Shown: positions 18,449 to 27,433 of the stretch, in pieces
How positions within the stretch are numbered: the stretch's first letter is position 1
Layout of the letters: each line of letters opens with the position of its first letter
DNA from: G963674665 sp964609625
Lineage (GTDB): Bacteria > Desulfobacterota > Desulfovibrionia > Desulfovibrionales > Desulfovibrionaceae
Direction of reading: 5' to 3'
Assembly (NCBI GenBank): GCA_964609625.1
Contig: CAZSRS010000004.1
Coordinates: forward strand, 1-64,000
DNA: 64,000 nucleotides
Notes under the pieces: generated by a model
What the model was told of the DNA's origin: nothing
The model's database searches: none
Seen by the model: the letters and a program-made list of their open reading frames with translations, nothing else
Translations under genes and position numbers: made by a program

Positions 18449-19749
18449 GTCCCGCCGGCGTCGGCTTGCTGGGCATCGTGGCCCTGCTCCTGAGCATGCT
18501 CTTGCTGCGCATTCCAGTGGGCTTCGCCATGGCCCTTGTCGGCTTCCTCGGCTTCTGGAAGATCATCAACCTCCAGGCCGCGTTGGGCATGCTCGGCACC
18601 GAGGTCTGGAGCGTCTTTTCCTCCTACGGGCTCACCGTGATCCCCCTGTTCATCCTCATGGGGCAAATCTGCTTCTACGCCGGCGTGAACAAGCGACTCT
18701 ACCACACCGCATACGTCTGGTTGGGGCAGTATCGCGGCGGCCTGTCCATCGCCACCATCCTGGCCTGCGCCGGGTTCTCGGCCATCAGCGGCTCCAACAC
18801 CGCCACCGCCGCCACCATGAGCACCGTGGCCCTGCCCGAGATGAAGAAGTACAAATACAGTCCCATCCTCTCCACCAGTTCCGTGGCCATCGGCTCAACC
18901 CTGGGCGTGGTCATCCCGCCCAGTGTGGTCTTGCTGATCATCGGCCTGCAAACCGGACAATCCATCGCCAAGCTCTTCTGGGGGGGCATCGTGCCCGGGC
19001 TGTTGCTCGTGCTGCTGTTCCTGCTGACCATCACCATCCTCTGCCGGCTGCACCCCACATGGGGGCCGGCCGGAGAGGCCACCACCTGGAAGGAAAAGTT
19101 CGCCTCCCTGCCAGGCTCCATAGAAATGCTCATGCTCTTCGCCCTGGTCATGGGCGGGCTCTTCGCCGGATTCTTCACGCCCAGCGAGGCCGGAGCGGCC
19201 GGCTCACTGCTCTCCCTGCTGATCACCAGCCTGGGGGGCAACATGAGCCTGAAACGACTGCGCGATGCCGTGATCGACACCCTGCGCGTCTCCAGCATGA
19301 TCTTCATGATCGTCACCGGCGCCGTGATCTTCGGGCGCTTCCTGGCCGTGACACGGGTGCCCTTCGAGGTGGCCGACCTGGTGGCTTCGCTGCCTGTGCC
19401 GGCCTGGATGATCATCGTGCTGATCTGCCTGGTCTACGGTCTGGGGGGCATGATCATGGACGCCCTGGCCCTGCTGCTGATCACCATCCCCATCTTCTTC
19501 CCCCTGGCCGCCACCATGGGCTTTGATCCACTCTGGTTCTCCCTGGTCATCACCGTGGTCACCACCATGGGCGCGGCCACCCCCCCGGTGGGCGTGAGCG
19601 TCTTCATCGTCTCCTCAATGGCCACGGGCGTGCCCATGCAGCAGGTCTTCCGGGGCATCTGCTACTTCCTGATCTCCTACGCCGTGTGCGTGGCCCTGAT
19701 GCTGCTCTTCCCAAAGCTCTTCCTCTTCCTGCCCAACCTGATCCACTGA
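18445..19749 (+). CDS. dctM: TRAP transporter large permease DctM
   Basis: A 434-residue polytopic membrane protein with about a dozen hydrophobic helices. Family markers are RIPVGFAMALVG near the start, ISGSNTATAATMSTVALPEM, PPSVVLLIIG and GAATPPVGVSVFI. ATG 18445 overlaps the dctQ stop by four bases and gives the standard length; the open frame upstream lies inside dctQ. It is the ion-coupled transporter subunit of the TRAP system. The gene ends 22 bases from the end of a convergent gene. Confidence 0.93.
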   Translation: MSPAGVGLLGIVALLLSMLLLRIPVGFAMALVGFLGFWKIINLQAALGMLGTEVWSVFSSYGLTVIPLFILMGQICFYAGVNKRLYHTAYVWLGQYRGGLSIATILACAGFSAISGSNTATAATMSTVALPEMKKYKYSPILSTSSVAIGSTLGVVIPPSVVLLIIGLQTGQSIAKLFWGGIVPGLLLVLLFLLTITILCRLHPTWGPAGEATTWKEKFASLPGSIEMLMLFALVMGGLFAGFFTPSEAGAAGSLLSLLITSLGGNMSLKRLRDAVIDTLRVSSMIFMIVTGAVIFGRFLAVTRVPFEVADLVASLPVPAWMIIVLICLVYGLGGMIMDALALLLITIPIFFPLAATMGFDPLWFSLVITVVTTMGAATPPVGVSVFIVSSMATGVPMQQVFRGICYFLISYAVCVALMLLFPKLFLFLPNLIH

Positions 19750-19771
19750 TCGCCCATAATCACCCGCGCGC

Positions 19772-20734
19772 TCATGGCCAGTGAGTCCCCCCGCACGGCC
19801 GGGGCAGCAGTTCCTCCACCAGGGGCAGCAGCAAGCCGGCCACCTCCGCCGAAACCTCGAGGTTGGGATGCGCGTCGAAGGGATTGACTACCAGTTCCTC
19901 GGCCGGACGGCCCTGGAACCGTTCGGCAAGGTCCAGCACCGGCACGTCCCGCTCCCTGAACCAGGAGACGATGGGTGCGGTGAAGCGCCTGGTTCCGGCC
20001 ACGTCGCTCAGCACGGGCCAGACCACCGCCACGAGGGGAATGCCGTGTTCCCGGGCGTACTCCGTAAACAGAGACAGACGTTGCCCGTGCAGGTCCATGA
20101 CAACTTGGTCGGCGTAGCCGGCCTCGAGCCACTTCAGATAGCTAGCCGAGGCTTTTTTGACGCTCGGGGTCATGAACACCCGCCAGTAGAGGTGATTCAG
20201 GAAGTGGGAGTGGTTCACCACCGCCAGAGGCCCGCGAGGCATGCCCGGCATGTCGGGCGCCGTGAGTCCCGCGTCCATGAAGGCGCCCTCCACGTCGTTG
20301 ACGAAATGCGAGAGCACGATGAGCTGCGGCTCCACTCCCAGGGAGCGCATGAGTTCATACTCGTCCCTGGTGTCCAGGCCGTTCCTGGCCACGAGCACCA
20401 CGTCGAAGTCCAGGGCGCTCTCTCTGCCCAAGCGGCGACCGAAGGTGTCGTCGATCTCCTCGATGCCGTGGCCAGCCACGAAGGAATCCCCCACCACGAA
20501 GACGCGACAGCGGTCTATCCGGAAGTCGTGATCCACGTCCCGGATGCCAAAGCTGTTCAAGGGGCGCCAATGCTTCTTGAACCAGCGCTGCGCCGAAAGG
20601 GTGAAGCCGAAACCGTCGGTCGTGGCCTGGCCGTAGCGATAAAAGGCCTCGAAGATCAGGAAGACCGCGAGGATGGAGCAGAGCGCCAGCAAGGACTCCC
20701 TGCCCAGGATGCGAAAACCCCGCGCGCCGTTCAT
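19772..20734 (-). CDS. SGNH/GDSL-like protein with membrane anchor
   Basis: A 320-residue protein with a single N-terminal hydrophobic segment (about residues 12-32) and a predicted extracytoplasmic SGNH hydrolase-like domain. Block I reads VFVVGDSFVAGHG (catalytic Ser candidate Ser84), a block with SHFVNDV supplies a possible Asn, and the C-terminal NPFDAHPN gives the Asp-His pair. The arrangement resembles membrane-anchored SGNH proteins linked to polysaccharide modification, but no acetyltransferase partner is adjacent. It is transcribed against its left neighbour and its start region diverges from the Rpn-like gene. Confidence 0.7.
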   Translation of the reverse strand: MNGARGFRILGRESLLALCSILAVFLIFEAFYRYGQATTDGFGFTLSAQRWFKKHWRPLNSFGIRDVDHDFRIDRCRVFVVGDSFVAGHGIEEIDDTFGRRLGRESALDFDVVLVARNGLDTRDEYELMRSLGVEPQLIVLSHFVNDVEGAFMDAGLTAPDMPGMPRGPLAVVNHSHFLNHLYWRVFMTPSVKKASASYLKWLEAGYADQVVMDLHGQRLSLFTEYAREHGIPLVAVVWPVLSDVAGTRRFTAPIVSWFRERDVPVLDLAERFQGRPAEELVVNPFDAHPNLEVSAEVAGLLLPLVEELLPRPCGGTHWP

Positions 20735-21029
20735 CTGTCCCGCGTCCTCCCGTGTTGGATTCTTTCCCGTGTATCGCCCATTCCTGCTCCCCGTGTACGG
20801 AGGTGTTCGTGCCGTGCGGTGGATCCAAGGCGCCGGAAAACGAAACGTTGCTCACACAATGCATGGGGTGGTTGAGGGAATTTTTGCCAGTCCGACCGAG
20901 AAATGTCCAGGAACCACTTCCAGCAGACCCACAGCCATGAGCTTCCACCCCGCAAAACCGCTCGCAAAGGCACCGAATCCAGCGGGCAAAGCACTTGCCT
21001 CGACGCGGCTCCTGACGTACTTTTCTGGT

Positions 21030-22049
21030 ATGTGCGCAAAGGTGAACAACCTCCACGATGCTTTTTTCAAGAAGTACTATGAGAACCCCGCCAGGGCCGC
21101 TAGTTTCCTGAGGCACAACCTGCCGGCCGACGTGGCGGCTTGCATCGACTTCGACTCCCTTGAGCCGGCGCAGGAGAGCTTCCTGGCCGACGGCCTGGAC
21201 CATTTCTTCGCCGATCTGGTCTTCAGCTGCGCCCTGAGCGACGGCAGCCCAGGACAGATCTACATCCTCCTGGAGCACAAGAGCGCGCCGTCCCCGGCCT
21301 GCGCCCTGCAGATTCTGCGCTACATGGTCATGCTTTGGGAGCGGGAACTGGCCAACGCCCACCCCTTCGATCAGCTGTCCGTTGTCATTCCCATCGTGAT
21401 CTACCACGGCAAGAAGCCCTGGGACGTCAAATCCATACGCGAACTTATCCCGCACCCGCCCCCTTTGGGTGGGGTCATCCCCGACTACCGCCTGCTGGTC
21501 TACGACCTCTCCCACATGGAGGAGAACGAGATCAAGGGTGACATCGCGACCAAGGCGGGCATGCTCTTGCTCCGGGCCATGTCCACCGGTGCGCCCCTGT
21601 CCAAGGTGGTGGAACTGGTCGCCCTGCTTATGGGGGCACTGGGGCCGCAGTCCGCCACAAAGACCATCGAGCAATTTTTTCGCTATGTCATGTCCGTGCG
21701 ACCGAACATCAACCGGGAGCAGCTCGTCCATGAGCTGTCCAGGATACCGGAAGGAGACGTCATCATGAGAAACATCGCCGCCGAACTATCTCCAGAGGCC
21801 TTTCAAAGCGGCCTGACACAAGGCATAGAAAAGGGCATGGAAAAGGGCATGACACAAGGCCGCCAGGAGGGGGCCTGCCGCCTGCTTTTCAATCAGTTGC
21901 AGGCGTGGTTCCATTCCGTGCCCGTACGGGTCTGGGAGAAATGCAAGGCCATCGAGGACCTCGAGGTTCTGAACCAGCTCGGTGTGGCAGTGCTGCACGC
22001 CGACTCCATCGAGGCCTTCGAGGTCGCGATGGACAGGGTCTTGGAGTAA
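21030..22049 (+). CDS. Rpn/YhgA-like family PD-(D/E)XK nuclease (putative transposase-related)
   Basis: A 339-residue protein beginning NNLHDAFFKKYYENP, the diagnostic start of the Rpn (recombination-promoting nuclease, formerly transposase_31) family. The nuclease core is visible as FADLVFSC (Asp) and IYILLEHKS (the E-x-K pair), followed by VIPIVIYHGKKPW. Near the C-terminus the repeats QGIEKGMEKGMTQGRQEG are typical of this family. In E. coli RpnA has been shown to be a DNA endonuclease promoting RecA-independent recombination. ATG 21030 is used because the family begins here; a longer start at 20937 is possible. No ribosome site is obvious. Confidence 0.82.
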   Translation: MCAKVNNLHDAFFKKYYENPARAASFLRHNLPADVAACIDFDSLEPAQESFLADGLDHFFADLVFSCALSDGSPGQIYILLEHKSAPSPACALQILRYMVMLWERELANAHPFDQLSVVIPIVIYHGKKPWDVKSIRELIPHPPPLGGVIPDYRLLVYDLSHMEENEIKGDIATKAGMLLLRAMSTGAPLSKVVELVALLMGALGPQSATKTIEQFFRYVMSVRPNINREQLVHELSRIPEGDVIMRNIAAELSPEAFQSGLTQGIEKGMEKGMTQGRQEGACRLLFNQLQAWFHSVPVRVWEKCKAIEDLEVLNQLGVAVLHADSIEAFEVAMDRVLE

Positions 22050-22182
22050 CGGTGACCTATCCCCCGCCCGCGATCGATAAAGGGCGGTCCAGACGCCGTC
22101 ACACTGGACCAATCGGCCCCTCCCGTGTACACAGGAGCAATGAGCCGAACTGTCATCCCTGAACCCACATCGCCCCGCGCCC

Positions 22183-23403
22183 ATGCCTGACGTTTACGAC
22201 GCCATTATCGTGGGCGGAGGGCCGGCAGGATGCGGCGCCGCACTGCACGCCAGCCGGCTCGGCCTGCGCGTCCTGCTCCTGGAGCGCAAGAAATTCCCCA
22301 GGGACAAGCTCTGCGGCGACGCCCTCTCCTCCACCAGCATCGCCCTGTTGGATGAACTCGGTCTGCTGGGCGAATTGCTGCGCGCGCCGCACATGGCCGT
22401 GAGCCGGATCACTTATGTGGCGCCCGGCGGCAGCAGCGTCACCGTGCCCCTGGCCAAAGTGGACAAGGACACCCCGGTGACAGGCATCATCTGCCGCCGC
22501 GTGATCCTGGACGACTTGCTGCTGCACGCCGCGGCCGCCAAGGCCGACGTCATTGATTGGTGCGAGGTCACCGAGATACACTTGGAAGAGGGGCGCCCCG
22601 TGGGCGTGACGGCGGAACGCGGCGGGGGGCGTGTTTCGTACCACCACGCACGGATGCTCATCGGCGCCGACGGCTTCCACTCCCTGGTCGCCAAGACCAT
22701 GGGCGTTCCCCGCTATCCACAGTGGCGCTCATTCGCCGCACGCGCCTACTACCGCTACGTCCTGGGCATGACCGGCTGCCTCGAGGTGCACTACTTCGAG
22801 GACATCCTGCCCGGCTATCTGTGGATCTACCCCACCGAGAGCGGCCTGACCAACGTGGGGCTGACCATCCCTGTCCACGGTCTTGTGCACAAACGCATCG
22901 AGCCGCGCCGCGCCCTGCAACGACTCCTGCGCACGGAGCGCCTGCGCGACCGTTTCGAGTTCGCCGAGGAACTCGAACCTCTGCGGACCGCCATCCTGCC
23001 TGTGGGCAACACCATGCGCCAGGTGCACGGCAACGGCTTCATGCTGGTGGGTGACGCCGCCGGCCTGGTGAATCCGTGCAGCTCCGAGGGCGTGGCCAAT
23101 GCCCTGCTCTCGGGCAAGCTGGCCGCCACGGCCCTTGCCAAGGCCCTGGACCATGGAGGAAGCCTCGACCGCAAGGGCTTGATGCCCTACGCCGACCAGC
23201 TCTGGCGCAACATCGGCCCCGGCCTGAAGATGTCCGACCGGCTCCTGGAACTGCGCACACCCAAGGCCATCGACAGCCTGATCCGCAGCGCCAAACGCCG
23301 ACCGCACAACGCGGCCTGGATCTCCGGTATCCTTGTGGGTTCGGCCCTGCCCAGCGAGGACCTGTCTTCCTTTCTGGGCTATATCGACTTCTTCACCCGC
23401 TGA
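22183..23403 (+). CDS. Geranylgeranyl reductase family FAD-dependent oxidoreductase
   Basis: A 406-residue flavoprotein. The FAD dinucleotide fold is at the N-terminus (DAIIVGGGPAGCGAALHASRLGLRVLLLERKKFPRDKLCGD), where FPRDKLCGDALSS is the family signature, and a second FAD motif is GFMLVGDAAGLVNPCSSEGVANAL. The group includes archaeal and chlorophyll-type geranylgeranyl reductases and many uncharacterised bacterial reductases that saturate isoprenoid or other hydrophobic double bonds. The substrate here is not known; quinone side chains or lipids are options. The gene stands alone, 133 bases after the Rpn-like gene. Confidence 0.82.
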   Translation: MPDVYDAIIVGGGPAGCGAALHASRLGLRVLLLERKKFPRDKLCGDALSSTSIALLDELGLLGELLRAPHMAVSRITYVAPGGSSVTVPLAKVDKDTPVTGIICRRVILDDLLLHAAAAKADVIDWCEVTEIHLEEGRPVGVTAERGGGRVSYHHARMLIGADGFHSLVAKTMGVPRYPQWRSFAARAYYRYVLGMTGCLEVHYFEDILPGYLWIYPTESGLTNVGLTIPVHGLVHKRIEPRRALQRLLRTERLRDRFEFAEELEPLRTAILPVGNTMRQVHGNGFMLVGDAAGLVNPCSSEGVANALLSGKLAATALAKALDHGGSLDRKGLMPYADQLWRNIGPGLKMSDRLLELRTPKAIDSLIRSAKRRPHNAAWISGILVGSALPSEDLSSFLGYIDFFTR

Positions 23404-23498
23404 GCCGGGAAGTGTGCCACTGTCGGCGCACCAAACGCCAGCTCCAAACCCTGGTGTGCGTCACAGGTGACACACCTCGAGCGCGATCCACACAGACC

Positions 23499-23527
23499 TT
23501 GATTTTCAACGTTTTGAATTCTAGATA
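23499..23527 (+). promoter_or_regulatory. tkt: Possible promoter for the tkt operon
   Basis: TTGATT and TAGATA are 17 bases apart in a locally AT-richer stretch, 183 bases upstream of tkt. The rest of the 23404-23709 gap has no recognisable gene or RNA. The -10 match is weak. Confidence 0.3.
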
Positions 23528-23709
23528 CATTTGCCTGCCGGACAAGGCCCCGATCATGCTGGTACACTTCTTGATGTCTTGCGGTACGGACGGGAAACCC
23601 GCATGGTCCCACGCCAGCGCCCGCGCTCCGTTTGGGAGCGGATGCAACGAAACGTACAGACCTGAACCCAACATGTTCTCCGCAAGGAAAACGCAGAAAA
23701 GGAGGCCTC

Positions 23710-25710
23710 ATGCCGTCCCGCAAACAGCTTGCCAACGCCGTGCGCGCCCTGGCCATGGACGCCGTCTCCAAGGCGAATTCGGGCCACCCGGGCGCACCCC
23801 TGGGCATGGCCGAAATGGCCGAAGTGCTCTGGAATGATTTTCTCAAGCACAACCCGGGCAACCCGCACTGGGCCGACCGTGACCGCTTCGTGCTCTCCAA
23901 CGGACACGCCTCCATGTTGCTCTATGCCGTGCTGCACCTCAGCGGCTACGACTTGAGCATCGAGGACATCAAGAATTTCCGGCAACTGGGTTCCAAGACT
24001 CCGGGGCATCCTGAACACGGTGAGACTCCCGGCGTGGAGACCACCACCGGTCCCCTGGGGCAGGGCATCGCCAACGCCGTGGGCCTGGCCCTGGCCGAAC
24101 GTGTCCTGGCCGCGCAGTTCAACCGCCCCGGCTTCGATATCGTGGACCATAACACTTACGTGTTCCTGGGCGACGGCTGCATGATGGAAGGGCTGTCCCA
24201 CGAGGCTGCCTCCCTGGCCGGGACCCTGGGCCTGGGTAAACTCGTCGCGCTTTACGACGACAACGGCATCTCCATCGAGGGCGACGTCCGGGGCTGGTTC
24301 GCCGACCGCACCCCCAGCCGCTTCGAATCCTACGGCTGGCACGTGGTGCGTAACGTGGACGGCCACAATCCCGAGGCACTGAGGGTCGCTATCCAGGAAG
24401 CCAGGGCCGTGACCTCCAGGCCCAGCCTGATCTGCTGCAAGACCCGCATCGGTTGTGGCTGCCCCAGCGCCGAGGGCAGTTCCTCCTGCCATGGCTCCCC
24501 GTTCAAGCCGGAACAACTCTCCGAATCCCGCGAGCACATGGAATGGGAGCACCCGCCCTTCGTGGTCCCCAGGGAAATCTACGACGCTTGGGACGCCCGT
24601 GGCCGGGGTGCCAGGGCCGAGGCCGTCTGGAACGAACTCTTCGCCGCCTACCGGGTTTCCCACCCCGAGCTGGCCGCTGAATTCACCAGGCGCATGGCCG
24701 GGGATCTACCAGCGGACTGGTCCGGTCAGGCCCAGGCGTTCCTGGACAGCCTGGCTGCCAATGAAGGCGCCATGGCCACGCGCAAGTCTTCACAGGTGGC
24801 CATCAACGGCTTCGCGCCGATGCTGCCGGAGTTGCTGGGCGGCTCGGCCGACCTCTCCGGCTCCAACTGTACCAAAGGCAAGCAGGCCGTGCTGCTCAAC
24901 AACGGTACCTGGCAGGGCAACTACCTGGAGTACGGCGTGCGCGAGTTTGCCATGGGCGCCATGATGAACGGCCTGGCCCTGCACGGTGGCTTCATCCCCT
25001 TCGGTGGTACCTTCCTGGTCTTTTCCGACTACGCCCGCAACGCCATCCGCATGGCCGCGCTGATGCACGCCCGCGTGATCTGGGTCCTGACCCACGACTC
25101 CATCGGGGTGGGCGAGGACGGCCCTACGCACCAACCCTACGAACACGTGCAGTCCCTGCGGCTCATCGACAACCTCGAGGTCTGGCGCCCCTGCGATACC
25201 ATGGAGGCCGCCGTGGCCTGGAAGTGCGCCCTGGAGCGCCGCAACGGCCCCAGCGCCATGGCCCTGTCCCGGCAGGGCCTGCCCCAGATGCCTCGAGACG
25301 AGGCCACCCGCGCCGCCATCAAGAGGGGCGGTTACGTGCTCGAGGACTGCGACGGCACACCCGAGGCCGTGCTCATGGCCACGGGCTCGGAAGTTGCCCT
25401 GGTCGTGCAGGCCCAGGCCGAGCTGGAGAAACAGGGGCGCAGGGTGCGCGTGCTCTCCATGCCCTGCTTGGAACGTTTCGAGGCCCAGGACCAAGCCTAT
25501 AGAGACAGCGTGCTGCCCCCGGATGTCACTGCCCGCGTGGCAGTGGAAGCCGGCAGCACCACCGGTTGGTACAAATACGTCGGATTGCAGGGGCGTGTGG
25601 TGGGCATGGACCGCTTCGGTGCCTCGGCCCCAGGCAAGCAACTCTTCGAAAAGTTCGGCTTCAGCGTGGAAAACGTGGTGGCCCAGGTCAACGCCCTGCT
25701 GCGGGGGTGA
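23710..25710 (+). CDS. tkt: Transketolase
   Basis: A 666-residue thiamine-diphosphate enzyme that transfers two-carbon units between sugar phosphates. Recognised parts are ANSGHPGAPLGMA at the N-terminus, the ThDP site GDGCMMEGLSHEA and YDDNGISIEG, the middle-domain DSIGVGEDGPTHQPYEH, and the C-terminal domain. The loop that normally reads KTxIGxGSPxxxGTxxxHGAPLG is here CCKTRIGCGCPSAEGSSSCHGSP: the histidine is kept but five cysteines are present. A full ribosome site (AAAAGGAGG) decides ATG 23710. It heads a run with the flavoprotein, ferredoxin and rpe genes. Confidence 0.94.
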   Translation: MPSRKQLANAVRALAMDAVSKANSGHPGAPLGMAEMAEVLWNDFLKHNPGNPHWADRDRFVLSNGHASMLLYAVLHLSGYDLSIEDIKNFRQLGSKTPGHPEHGETPGVETTTGPLGQGIANAVGLALAERVLAAQFNRPGFDIVDHNTYVFLGDGCMMEGLSHEAASLAGTLGLGKLVALYDDNGISIEGDVRGWFADRTPSRFESYGWHVVRNVDGHNPEALRVAIQEARAVTSRPSLICCKTRIGCGCPSAEGSSSCHGSPFKPEQLSESREHMEWEHPPFVVPREIYDAWDARGRGARAEAVWNELFAAYRVSHPELAAEFTRRMAGDLPADWSGQAQAFLDSLAANEGAMATRKSSQVAINGFAPMLPELLGGSADLSGSNCTKGKQAVLLNNGTWQGNYLEYGVREFAMGAMMNGLALHGGFIPFGGTFLVFSDYARNAIRMAALMHARVIWVLTHDSIGVGEDGPTHQPYEHVQSLRLIDNLEVWRPCDTMEAAVAWKCALERRNGPSAMALSRQGLPQMPRDEATRAAIKRGGYVLEDCDGTPEAVLMATGSEVALVVQAQAELEKQGRRVRVLSMPCLERFEAQDQAYRDSVLPPDVTARVAVEAGSTTGWYKYVGLQGRVVGMDRFGASAPGKQLFEKFGFSVENVVAQVNALLRG

Positions 25711-25733
25711 CCAAGATGCAAAAGGAGGTACCC

Positions 25734-26849
25734 ATGTCCGAGGGAATGAATTTCGCCTATCTGTGCAAGGAACCACCCCAACCGTTGGGGCGTAGCGTGG
25801 CCATCATCGGCGCGGGGCCGTCGGGCCTTGCCGCCACCGGCTACCTAGCCTGCCAGGGCTACGAGGTGCACCTCTACGACAAGCTGCCCAAGCCTGGTGG
25901 ATTGATGGTCTTCGGCATCCCCGGCCACCGCATCCCCGAGGAGCGCGTGGCAAAGGGCGTGGAGGTCCTCGAGCAGCGCTATGGCGTGAAGCTGCACATG
26001 CGCACCAAGATTTGCGGCACCAAGGCCCTGCACGAGGACACCGGCGACCACTTCACCGAGGACATGGTCAGCCTGGGTGAACTGACCAACGATAACGACG
26101 CCGTGATGATCTGCACCGGCACCTGGTCCTCGCGCAAGCTGCGTATTCCCGGGGAACAGCTCCCTGGCGTCTTCTCCGGCCTGCAATACCTCTTCCCCAT
26201 CCGCGCCCTGCACTACAATGTCAAGACCGTTCAACCCCTCGACGTGCAAGGCAAGCGCGTGGCCGTGGTCGGCGCCGGACACTCGGCCGTGGACGTGGTA
26301 CACAGCGCCCTCGCCCGCGGCGCTGAAACTGTCTATATGCTCTACCGCCGCACCCGCAAGGAGGCGCCCTGCGGCACCTTCGAGATCGACCAGCTGATCA
26401 AGACCGGCGCAATTTGGAAGGAGCTAGTCACGCCCACGCGCATCACCGGCACGGACAAGGTCGAAGGCATCGAGCTGCTGCAATGCCGCCTGGGCGAACC
26501 CGACGAATCCGGCAGGGCCTGCCCCATCCCGGATGAAGGCTCCCGACACGTCCTGCCCGTGGACTATGTGGTGGCAGCCATCGGCGAGGTTCCTACCCTC
26601 CCCTTTGCCGGGGAGCTTGGCCTTGATAAGCTGCGCAAGGGCGAGGTGCACTGGTTGCAGATGACCAGCATGGATGGCGTGTTCGTGGCCGGCGACGCCC
26701 TCACCGGCCCCAGCAAGATCGGCAAGGCCATCTACAGTGGCATGCGCGCGGCCCGCTCCCTGACCAATTGGCTGGACCTCCAGGCCCAGAACAGGATCGC
26801 GGAGTACGACTATGACCAGGACTTCATCGAGCCCGGCGCGCTGATCTGA
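25734..26849 (+). CDS. GltD-like FAD/NAD(P)-dependent oxidoreductase
   Basis: A 371-residue flavoprotein of the glutamate synthase small subunit type. It has an FAD site (VAIIGAGPSGLAATGYLACQGYEVHLYDK), the PGGLMVFGIPGHRIP segment, an NAD(P) site (VAVVGAGHSAVDVVHSALARGAETVYMLYRR) and the C-terminal FAD contact VFVAGDALTGPSKIGKAI. The N-terminal two-cluster iron-sulfur domain of true GltD is missing, so it should need a separate ferredoxin partner, which the next gene supplies. The perfect ribosome site AAAGGAGGT places the start at ATG 25734. No gltB (large subunit) is nearby, so glutamate synthesis is not implied. Confidence 0.87.
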   Translation: MSEGMNFAYLCKEPPQPLGRSVAIIGAGPSGLAATGYLACQGYEVHLYDKLPKPGGLMVFGIPGHRIPEERVAKGVEVLEQRYGVKLHMRTKICGTKALHEDTGDHFTEDMVSLGELTNDNDAVMICTGTWSSRKLRIPGEQLPGVFSGLQYLFPIRALHYNVKTVQPLDVQGKRVAVVGAGHSAVDVVHSALARGAETVYMLYRRTRKEAPCGTFEIDQLIKTGAIWKELVTPTRITGTDKVEGIELLQCRLGEPDESGRACPIPDEGSRHVLPVDYVVAAIGEVPTLPFAGELGLDKLRKGEVHWLQMTSMDGVFVAGDALTGPSKIGKAIYSGMRAARSLTNWLDLQAQNRIAEYDYDQDFIEPGALI

Positions 26850-26900
26850 CCCTTGATCCAAACCCTGCTGTCCGGGGCGCCATGAAGTACGGAGAAGGCC

Positions 26901-27401
26901 ATGTCCAAGCGATTGTTCATCGACTACGGCAAGTGCATCGGCTGCGAGACCTGCGAAATGGTCTGCGCCTTCACCCACCGCCAACCACGCATCCACATGA
27001 CCCGCACCAGGGACGGTGTCATGATGCCGCTCTATTGCCAGCACTGTGACAACCCAAAATGCATGAAGGTCTGCACCAGGGGCGCCCTGCGCAAGGATGA
27101 AGACGGTGCCGTGCTCCTCAATCCCCTGAAGTGCGTGGAATGTGATAACAAGGAATGCCTGGTGGCCTGCCCCTTTGCCGCGCTGTTCTGCACCGGCCGG
27201 GAGACCCCTGTTCTCAAGTGCGACATGTGCGCCAGACGCCGCGCCCAGGGTCTGGTCCCTGCCTGCGTGGAAATGTGCCCCTGCGGGGCCATTGTCTACG
27301 TCGAGCGCGAGGAGATCAAAGCCCTGCAAACCTCGGAGGCCATGACCGCCTTCAAACGTGTCATCGAACACATCAAACCCCCGGCGCCTTTGGCTGGATA
27401 G
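26901..27401 (+). CDS. 4Fe-4S polyferredoxin, HycB/NapF-like
   Basis: A 166-residue cytoplasmic iron-sulfur protein with four cysteine groups: GKCIGCETCEMVC near residue 11, YCQHCDNPKCMKVC, LKCVECDNKECLVAC and LKCDMCARRRAQG...CVEMC, the classic four-cluster electron-transfer subunit pattern. There is no twin-arginine signal. It follows the GltD-like flavoprotein after 51 bases with a good ribosome site (GGAGAAGG). The pair should move electrons between NAD(P)H and ferredoxin-type carriers; the partner enzyme is not evident. Confidence 0.87.
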   Translation: MSKRLFIDYGKCIGCETCEMVCAFTHRQPRIHMTRTRDGVMMPLYCQHCDNPKCMKVCTRGALRKDEDGAVLLNPLKCVECDNKECLVACPFAALFCTGRETPVLKCDMCARRRAQGLVPACVEMCPCGAIVYVEREEIKALQTSEAMTAFKRVIEHIKPPAPLAG

Positions 27402-27433
27402 CGCTCAACCGCCTGCACCCACGGAGAAAGCAC

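Noticed and set aside
20937..21029. Longer start for the Rpn-like gene
   Set aside because: The family normally begins at the NNLHDAFFKKYY segment; the extra residues match nothing and lack a ribosome site.
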